Below, piece by piece: positions 1 to 6,752 of a DNA stretch of 6,752 bases (position 1 is the stretch's first letter; every line of letters begins with the position of its first letter). The position numbers and the translations under genes are program-made. The notes under the pieces are model-generated. The model did no database searches, was not told the origin of the DNA, and saw only the letters and a list, made by a program, of their open reading frames with translations. The stretch lies in NCBI GenBank assembly GCA_016788945.1, contig JAEUSA010000435.1, positions 1 through 6,752 on the forward strand, read 5' to 3'. This stretch comes from Leptospiraceae bacterium (GTDB lineage: Bacteria; Spirochaetota; Leptospiria; Turneriellales; Turneriellaceae).

Positions 1-544
1 CTAAGACGGTTAAGATACCGAATCGGCCGCGCACAAACGGCAACAGGTAGTTCAGGTAAAGGATATGCAGCAATGCATAGGCAAGAAATTTCGGAAACGA
101 AATCAATAAGAACCGGCGCGGGCCTTCTGCTTCAGCGGCCCACAACCGCAGCGCATAGTGCAAAGCGCCTGCGCAGGCCGAAAGGGCGATAATTCCGAAC
201 AGCAGCTGCTTCAGCGCACCTGATGGCAATCTCTCAAAGATCAACATGCGGAGAAAACTGAAGAAATCGGGAGCCCCCAACATAATGAAGTAGAATCCCG
301 CGATGAGAAAATAGGCCGCAATCGGCCGCGAGTCTTCATGTGGATCAAAAAAGCGAAATGCGAAAACCGGAAACGTCAGCACAATCAGCAGAACGAGCAG
401 ATACACACCGCGTATGCGGATAATATTGCGCGTATGTTCAAAGGCGAGCAGAATTCCGAGAGTCAGCGCTACGACGCCCACCGCTGCAGGCACGAACACG
501 CGATGTGCCGAAACCTTTTGCCAAATGTCGCGTATGCGCTGCAT
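1..544 (-). CDS. Multi-pass inner-membrane protein, C-terminus outside window
   Basis: An open frame on the minus strand runs from an ATG at 544 to the window edge without a stop, giving 181 residues and beginning MQRIRDIWQKVSAH. I do not recognise the family. About five hydrophobic segments are visible, at roughly residues 17-34, 46-64, 74-93, 112-133 and 145-170. They are separated by short charged loops such as RFFDPHEDSR (64-73) and RLWAAEAEGPRR (133-144), so it should be an integral inner-membrane protein. It lies 36 nt after the enolase stop in the same direction and probably shares its transcript. No clear Shine-Dalgarno precedes the ATG. Instead, an 11-codon reading frame overlapping the enolase stop ends 4 nt before it, which could couple translation. 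An upstream in-frame GTG is possible but no better supported. The gene is real on grounds of an uninterrupted frame and coherent hydrophobic pattern; its function is unknown. Confidence 0.72.
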   Translation of the reverse strand, partial: MQRIRDIWQKVSAHRVFVPAAVGVVALTLGILLAFEHTRNIIRIRGVYLLVLLIVLTFPVFAFRFFDPHEDSRPIAAYFLIAGFYFIMLGAPDFFSFLRMLIFERLPSGALKQLLFGIIALSACAGALHYALRLWAAEAEGPRRFLLISFPKFLAYALLHILYLNYLLPFVRGRFGILTVL

Positions 545-548
545 GTCG

Positions 549-3009
<2,461 letters not shown>

Positions 3010-3058
3010 ATCAAAGTCTGCCCCCCTGTTATCGGGGCGTCAAGCCTTACATTCAGTC

Positions 3059-3072
3059 TTGATTTAGATCAA
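3059..3072. promoter_or_regulatory. FNR/DNR-type operator TTGATTTAGATCAA
   Basis: This is a perfect match to the FNR consensus TTGAT-N4-ATCAA, with intact dyad arms and spacing. It lies in the divergent gap between the barrel protein gene and the carbonic-anhydrase-like gene. Its centre (3065.5) is 41.5 nt upstream of the start site predicted from the extended -10 at 3092-3100, the standard class II activating position. FNR and the NO-responsive DNR/NNR proteins share this motif, so oxygen and NO signals cannot be told apart from sequence. Effects on the minus-strand gene are possible but unsupported by spacing. Confidence 0.75.
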
Positions 3073-3091
3073 TGACAGTGATTTATTTATC

Positions 3092-3107
3092 TGATATGTT
3101 ATGTATA
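3092..3107 (+). promoter_or_regulatory. Extended -10 promoter for the carbonic-anhydrase-like gene
   Basis: TGA-TATGTT (3092-3100) is a TGn-extended -10 hexamer with 4 of 6 consensus bases. There is no recognisable -35 hexamer; the FNR-type box replaces it, as in class II activation. The transcription start would fall at about 3107, which is the A of an in-frame ATG, so the mRNA could be leaderless. Confidence 0.5.
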
Positions 3108-3751
3108 TGCGCTTCAAAAAGACCCTCGTCGTCACGGCGCTCTTGGGCGGCCTTGTACTGCTGACGCTGCTAAACCGTAAGGTGTCTTTTTTTGTCGGCG
3201 GCTTTTTTCTGCACACCGGTTACGTCATTCAAGACTGGGCCGAATCATTCCACCACGAACTGACGGACCATGACACCGTTCACCCCAACGAAGTCTTTAA
3301 GACAGTCATGGCACAGAATAACCTGCAGGCCAAAGTCTGGCAGGTTACCCCCAACATCAAAGACCGAAAGCCGAAGGCCCTGCTGATTCTGTGTATTGAT
3401 CCGCGCCTCGATGACAATCGCATACTGGGTGATACACGCGGTTATTATGACATCATTCGTATTCCGGGTTCAGTCATCACCGAAGAAGTAGCCGAAGCGG
3501 TTGAGCTTGCGGTGGTAAAACATGAGGTGAAGCTGGTCATGGTTATTACGCACACCGACTGCGCGATGGAGCGCCTCGCAGCCTCAGAAGATGGCCGGCA
3601 CCATTACCCGCTGCTTGCCGAGGGAATCAATAACCATTCTAAGCGTATGCAGACGCTGTCGCATCGACCCGCGATTCTCGAGCGCCTGCAAAAACAGCAG
3701 GTCTGGGTGATTGAAAAGCGCATCGACACAAAAACGGGTAAATTTCTCTAG
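3101..3751 (+). CDS. Membrane-anchored beta-carbonic-anhydrase-like protein
   Basis: Residues 93-155 carry the zinc-site pattern of beta-class carbonic anhydrases, which hydrate CO2 to bicarbonate. CIDPR at 98-102 supplies a Cys ligand plus the Asp-Arg dyad, and HTDC at 151-154 supplies His and Cys. CIDPRLDD and HTDCAM resemble the short CMDxRLD/HTDCGM subtype. Departures are IPGS at 121-124 where family members have NAG-type residues, and Ala in place of the Gly after the last Cys. Before the domain lie a strongly hydrophobic helix (about 8-24) and a second, weaker one (28-43). The catalytic part is therefore membrane-attached; whether it faces cytoplasm or periplasm depends on whether one or both helices cross. 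ATGs exist at 3101 and 3107, neither with a Shine-Dalgarno. The longer start is listed, but promoter geometry favours 3107. Activity on another substrate, such as CS2 or COS, cannot be excluded. It converges on the cysteine-rich gene, 19 nt away. Confidence 0.8.
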   Translation: MYMRFKKTLVVTALLGGLVLLTLLNRKVSFFVGGFFLHTGYVIQDWAESFHHELTDHDTVHPNEVFKTVMAQNNLQAKVWQVTPNIKDRKPKALLILCIDPRLDDNRILGDTRGYYDIIRIPGSVITEEVAEAVELAVVKHEVKLVMVITHTDCAMERLAASEDGRHHYPLLAEGINNHSKRMQTLSHRPAILERLQKQQVWVIEKRIDTKTGKFL

Positions 3752-3770
3752 ACAACCTGCTCAACCCCGG

Positions 3771-3950
3771 TTACTGATCACAACGCATTTCGCAATCCTG
3801 ACGAAAGAACAGGCATTTTTCGCTGTCGGCAATGCGCTGCATGCAACTTTCGTAAGAGTTGGCGCAGGCCTGCCGGCAGGCCTCGCGCTTATGACAAACC
3901 ATTGCAGAAACGGCCCATACCGCGGTGAAAATCACGCGAAATATTTTCAT
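3771..3950 (-). CDS. Small secreted or lipid-anchored protein with six symmetric cysteines
   Basis: This 59-residue frame begins MKIFRVIFTAVWAVSAMVC and ends at TAA. Residues 1-18 form a short signal peptide with a positively charged start and hydrophobic core. C19 after SAMV could be a lipidated cysteine under relaxed spirochaete lipobox rules, or the segment could be a plain signal or anchor. The mature part has six cysteines at 25, 29, 36, 46, 53 and 57. The spacings are CX3C, X6, C, X9, C, X6, CX3C, which reads the same from both ends. Two amphipathic helices pinned by disulphides (an alpha-hairpinin-like fold) would explain this; that is inference. Acidic, basic and Cys residues dominate and no enzyme motif is visible. 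No Shine-Dalgarno is apparent. It is divergent from the TonB receptor gene and shares its regulatory region, which includes an FNR-type box. Confidence 0.7.
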   Translation of the reverse strand: MKIFRVIFTAVWAVSAMVCHKREACRQACANSYESCMQRIADSEKCLFFRQDCEMRCDQ

Positions 3951-3988
3951 AGCGCTAAGATACGCAAAAAAAGGGGGGTATTAGAAGA

Positions 3989-4018
3989 ATTATCGATCTT
4001 TTATGCTTTTTTTGACAA
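3989..4018 (-). promoter_or_regulatory. Possible sigma70 promoter for the cysteine-rich gene
   Basis: On the minus strand TTGTCA (4018-4013) and GATAAT (3994-3989) are separated by 18 nt, matching 5 of 6 bases at each hexamer. Transcription would start near 3982 and cross a C6T7 homopolymer run (3978-3966) before the ATG at 3950. The FNR-type box at 4023-4036 lies just upstream of the -35, so it could also affect this promoter. Confidence 0.4.
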
Positions 4019-4022
4019 ATTC

Positions 4023-4036
4023 TTGACCTATGTCAA
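4023..4036. promoter_or_regulatory. FNR/DNR-type operator TTGACCTATGTCAA
   Basis: This is a perfect dyad, TTGAC-N4-GTCAA, with the arm sequence and spacing of the FNR/DNR/NNR family; TTGAC arms are common in denitrification promoters. The centre (4029.5) is 41.5 nt upstream of the predicted start site of the receptor-nirS transcript. An extra TTGAC half-site lies at 4012-4016. Confidence 0.72.
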
Positions 4037-4055
4037 GGCACAAGCCGGGGAGCTG

Positions 4056-4071
4056 TGTTAAATATAGACTC
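4056..4071 (+). promoter_or_regulatory. Extended -10 promoter for the TonB receptor-nirS operon
   Basis: TGT-TAAATA (4056-4064) is a TGn-extended but weak -10 hexamer, placed at the same distance from its operator as in the 3092 promoter. Transcription would begin near 4071, giving a leader of about 11 nt that still includes the GAGGT ribosome binding site at 4072-4076. An alternative hexamer TATAGA (4063-4068) would shift the start by 4 nt. No -35 is seen at the proper spacing, which suggests dependence on an activator. Confidence 0.45.
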
Positions 4072-4081
4072 GAGGTAATGG

Positions 4082-6034
4082 ATGCGTACCGCTTCTTCAA
4101 TCGCCGTCTTATTGCTGGGCTCTGCCCTGTATGCAGCGCCCGGGGAGGCTGCGCCCGAAGCGCCACCCGAAAACGAAGAGGCGCGCGCAGAAACACTCGG
4201 CCGAATCAAACCGGTCGTTATTACGGGTTCGCGTAACCCCGAACGCCCCGAAGACGAAGTCATTCACGTAGAAACTATTTCCGGTGATTATCTCTCGAGC
4301 TCGGGCAGCAGCAATATGGCCGATGCGCTGTCGTATCAGCCGGGTATGTATGTCTCGTACGACGCCGCCAAGGGTGAAACCGTACAAATGGGCGGCTTAC
4401 CCCCCGATTACAGCCTGATTCTGATCAACGGCCGGCGCGTGATCGGCAAAAACGACGGCGCCACCAATCTGAGCCGCCTGAATCTCACCGACATCGATCG
4501 TATCGAAATCATCAAAGGCAGCTCTTCCGTTATTTATGGCTCTGAGGCAATCGGCGGTGTCGTCAATATCATCACGCGGCCGGTAAGCGCGCCCTTCGAA
4601 TACAAAGTGGTCGGTGGCGGCGGCGAACTCGGCAAACTCAACGTCGATGCGATGGCGGGCAACAAGGTAGGCATTTTCAGCAATAAGTTGGATGCATCAT
4701 TCAGACAACTGGAAAAATACCCGATTTCATCGGCTGACCCGAAGCTCATGGGTCGCGGTTTCGGTAACTGGCAGGTGTTTGACCAGATGCAGTTTCAGGT
4801 TTCGAAAGACTGGGAAGTCGGCGCTGACATGCTCGGCGTATACCGCCGTGAAAGCGGGGTCAATCGCAGCGGCACTGCCTACCTCAACGAAAATAAAGAC
4901 AGCCAACTGACCGGCGGCACGTTGTATTCGCGCAGCAAACTTACCGAAGCGCAGCAACTTAACGTCGACGTCAGCTATTCGTATTTCTTCGACCGCTACT
5001 TTCAGGACTTCGTCAACCCGGTCACGAAAGACGTCACGACCGACACCAAAGAATTCTACGGTTCATCGCTGATTCACTACAACTATAACTGGATGTCGAA
5101 CCAGTCACTTACCCTCGGCACAGAAAATATCTGGGAGAGAATCGACAGCGATCGCATGCAGGTCACCACGGTGGGCAACGTGCCGACGCGCGAACGCACG
5201 CGCAACGCACTGTACGCAGAAAACAAGTGGGTCATACTACGCGACTATAACTTGATTCTGCAACCCGGCGTGCGTTACGATTTCACCAGCACCTCGCGCG
5301 ACGCAGTATCGCCCCGCATCGGCGTACGCATCGACCCGGTGCGCGACATTACACTCAAGGCAGGGTATGGCTGGGGCTTTCGTGCCCCGACTCTCAAAGA
5401 GATGAACTATGACTTCGTACAGGGGACAACGCGCATTCTCGGCAACAGTGAACTCAAGCCCGAGGTATCGCGTACGTATAACGCGGGTATAGCCTATCGC
5501 GCGACGCAGCGTCTGACCTTTTCGGTCAATGGCTATTACCACCAGATCAGCGACAAAATCAATCGTATGCTCGACCGCGTCATCGGTGCGACGCAGTATT
5601 TCGTGCATACCAACGTTGATGCCGTCGAAAGTACCGTCGGCGAAGTCGGCAGCGAATTGCGGTTCCTCAAATATTTCAGCGTGAAGCTTGGTTACGCGTA
5701 TACCGACGCACGCGACAGAACCAGCGGGCGCACACTCGATGGGCAAGCTCGCCACACAGGCAGCGCAACGTTCTCGTTCATGCATCATCGCTATGGTCTG
5801 AATGTTTCGCTCAGCGCTTTCGGCGTCGGGGAGAGACCGTTTTACAACAAGACAACGCGACTCACCGAATACCGAAGCCCATACACCGATCTGCAGTTTC
5901 GCATCACGAAAAGCGTCGGCTTCAACACCTCGCTGTTTGTCAGCGGCGAAAACCTGACCAATGAATTCAATGAAAGTACGCTGGTGCGACCGCCGCGGTC
6001 GTTCTGGGCGGGTGTAATCATACAAAATTTTTGA
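4082..6034 (+). CDS. TonB-dependent outer-membrane receptor
   Basis: This 650-residue protein should be a 22-strand outer-membrane receptor importing a scarce ligand with energy from TonB-ExbBD. A signal peptide covers about 1-19 (ALYAAP). KPVVITGSRNPE at 43-54 is a TonB-box/plug start. The plug continues through MADALSYQPGMYV (79-91), VQMGGLPPDYSLILINGRRV (101-120) and the hallmark IDRIEIIKGSSSVIYGSEA (138-156) followed by IGGVVNIITR. The rest is barrel-like and contains the conserved GWGFRAPTLKEM segment with ELKPE, then ends GVIIQNF with the terminal Phe of outer-membrane proteins. The size fits CirA, BtuB and haem/copper receptors, and the ligand cannot be read from sequence. GAGGT at 4072-4076 supports the ATG at 4082; the out-of-frame ATG at 4078 gives a shadow frame. 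It is followed by nirS after 22 nt, so its cargo may serve nitrite reduction (iron, haem, copper or cobalamin); that is inference. Confidence 0.93.
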   Translation: MRTASSIAVLLLGSALYAAPGEAAPEAPPENEEARAETLGRIKPVVITGSRNPERPEDEVIHVETISGDYLSSSGSSNMADALSYQPGMYVSYDAAKGETVQMGGLPPDYSLILINGRRVIGKNDGATNLSRLNLTDIDRIEIIKGSSSVIYGSEAIGGVVNIITRPVSAPFEYKVVGGGGELGKLNVDAMAGNKVGIFSNKLDASFRQLEKYPISSADPKLMGRGFGNWQVFDQMQFQVSKDWEVGADMLGVYRRESGVNRSGTAYLNENKDSQLTGGTLYSRSKLTEAQQLNVDVSYSYFFDRYFQDFVNPVTKDVTTDTKEFYGSSLIHYNYNWMSNQSLTLGTENIWERIDSDRMQVTTVGNVPTRERTRNALYAENKWVILRDYNLILQPGVRYDFTSTSRDAVSPRIGVRIDPVRDITLKAGYGWGFRAPTLKEMNYDFVQGTTRILGNSELKPEVSRTYNAGIAYRATQRLTFSVNGYYHQISDKINRMLDRVIGATQYFVHTNVDAVESTVGEVGSELRFLKYFSVKLGYAYTDARDRTSGRTLDGQARHTGSATFSFMHHRYGLNVSLSAFGVGERPFYNKTTRLTEYRSPYTDLQFRITKSVGFNTSLFVSGENLTNEFNESTLVRPPRSFWAGVIIQNF

Positions 6035-6056
6035 AGATGACTAAAAGGAGTGAAAA

Positions 6057-6752
6057 ATGAAAACCTGGTTTCTCAAGCTGGTTTCTGTTCCCCTTCTTGT
6101 TCTTGCGGTAGCGCAGGGATGCAAGGAGAAAAAACAGGAAGTGGCTGCATTTACCGGCCCCGGGAAAGCGCTTTTCGAAGGAAAAGGCTGCCTCGGATGC
6201 CACGGCTTTGGCGGCGGTGACAAGCCCACCGGCCCCGATCTGCTCGGCGTTACGCAACGCAGATCAAAAGAATGGCTGACGAAGTGGATCAAAGATCCCG
6301 CGCAGATGCTGAAAACCGACAAGGACGCTCAGGCATTGCTGAAGAAATTCAACAACGTGCCGATGCCCGGCCTTGGTCTCTCAGAACAGGAAAGCGCAGA
6401 TATCGTCGCATACCTCGCGTGGATGACAGAGACCGGCGGCGGTAACAAAGCGCCTTTTGTGCCCCTCACGCAGGCCGAATTTGACCAGGGAAAAGAAATC
6501 TTCTTTAACCGGTGTTCGGGTTGCCACGGTGCACAACGCTGGGGTGCCACTGGTCCTTCACTTCTGCCTGACAGCCACATCGTTGCTTCTAAAGAAGTAA
6601 AAGGTGGTGGTACACGCTCGAAGGGTACAGAAGCGCTCGAAGCGATTCTCTACAACGGTACGCCGGCAGGCATGCCGCCATGGGGCAAAGAAGGTATTCT
6701 GACGAAAGAGCAGATCAACCTGATGGCGCGTTTCGTCCAGATGACTCCGCCC
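6057..6752 (+). CDS. nirS: Cytochrome cd1 nitrite reductase-like lipoprotein, dihaem c N-terminus, 3' end outside window
   Basis: The 232 visible residues start with a lipoprotein signal, MKTWFLKLVS through AVAQGC, with C22 as the probable lipidated residue. The first haem c domain (about 33-124) has CLGCH at 45-49, the stretch GPDLLGVTQRRSKEWL at 59-74, and M103 (VPMPGLGLSE) as likely axial Met. It resembles NorC-type and nos-cluster cytochromes. The second haem c domain (about 138-232) has FFNRCSGCHGAQRWGATGPS (149-168) and GTPAGMPPWGKEGILTKEQI (201-220), then NLMARFVQMTPP. This matches the N-terminal c domain of NirS, whose d1 domain should follow the PP. NirS reduces nitrite to NO in the periplasm. 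A lipid anchor and an extra c domain are not typical of textbook NirS; the extra domain may act as a built-in electron donor. An AAGGAG at 6045-6050, 6 nt before the ATG, is a strong ribosome binding site. NirN or another NirS relative remains possible until the d1 part is seen. Confidence 0.72.
   Translation, partial: MKTWFLKLVSVPLLVLAVAQGCKEKKQEVAAFTGPGKALFEGKGCLGCHGFGGGDKPTGPDLLGVTQRRSKEWLTKWIKDPAQMLKTDKDAQALLKKFNNVPMPGLGLSEQESADIVAYLAWMTETGGGNKAPFVPLTQAEFDQGKEIFFNRCSGCHGAQRWGATGPSLLPDSHIVASKEVKGGGTRSKGTEALEAILYNGTPAGMPPWGKEGILTKEQINLMARFVQMTPP

Noticed and set aside
3308..3326. TGGCAC...TGC resembling a sigma54 promoter
   Set aside because: The spacing between the GG and GC elements is wrong, and the site is inside the carbonic-anhydrase-like coding region.
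3752..3770. Possible bidirectional terminator between the convergent genes
   Set aside because: Only AACC-CC-GGTT is seen, which has too short a loop and stem and no flanking T-run.
3866..3883. Perfect 18-bp palindrome AGGCCTGCCGGCAGGCCT
   Set aside because: It lies inside the cysteine-rich coding region, where two EACRQAC-type Ala-Cys codon pairs generate it. There is no loop or T-run as a terminator would have. An operator or recombination role is not supported.
4078..4236. Alternative ATG at 4078 for the gene after the FNR-type box
   Set aside because: It is out of frame with the receptor and stops after about 52 codons. The ATG at 4082 has a correctly spaced GAGGT and leads into a signal peptide.
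5237..6025. 262-codon open frame antisense to the TonB receptor
   Set aside because: It lies wholly within the receptor gene, has no ribosome binding site or recognisable domain, and is explained by codon bias leaving few stops on the opposite strand.

Overview
The window looks like chromosomal DNA of a Gram-negative, moderately GC-rich bacterium with denitrification genes. Several outer-membrane proteins with C-terminal Phe, relaxed lipoboxes and a CsgG/TolB-like domain fused to a small barrel remind me of Leptospiraceae such as Turneriella or Leptonema. That placement is inference from style, not from a marker gene.

Left part, minus strand (positions 3009 to 1): a probable co-directional group. 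It comprises a secreted protein with a CsgG/TolB-N-like domain plus a C-terminal outer-membrane barrel (1921-3009), enolase (581-1873), and a multi-pass membrane protein that leaves the window at base 1. The genes are tightly spaced (47 and 36 nt) and no terminator hairpin is visible between them.

Middle (3010-4081): two short regulatory regions flank a membrane-anchored beta-carbonic-anhydrase-like protein (plus strand) and a previously hidden 59-residue cysteine-rich protein (minus strand, 3771-3950). The six mature cysteines of the small protein are spaced in a mirror-symmetric 3-6-9-6-3 pattern. Each regulatory region carries a fully symmetric FNR/DNR-type box: TTGATTTAGATCAA at 3059-3072 and TTGACCTATGTCAA at 4023-4036. 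Each box lies exactly 19 nt before a TGn-extended -10, which puts its centre near -41.5, the class II activator position.

Right part, plus strand (4082-6752): a TonB-dependent outer-membrane receptor followed after 22 nt by the start of a cytochrome cd1-type nitrite reductase (NirS family). This reductase is unusual in starting as a lipoprotein with an additional NorC-like haem c domain before the usual NirS c domain. The d1 domain lies beyond the window.

Taken together, the sequence suggests an oxygen- or NO-responsive regulon. In it, one FNR/DNR-family regulator would switch on a nitrite-reductase operon headed by a TonB receptor and, separately, an anchored carbonic-anhydrase-like enzyme. 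The most interesting items are the receptor-nirS operon with its lipoprotein dihaem N-terminus, the matched pair of FNR-type promoters (one predicting a leaderless mRNA), and the symmetric cysteine micro-protein.
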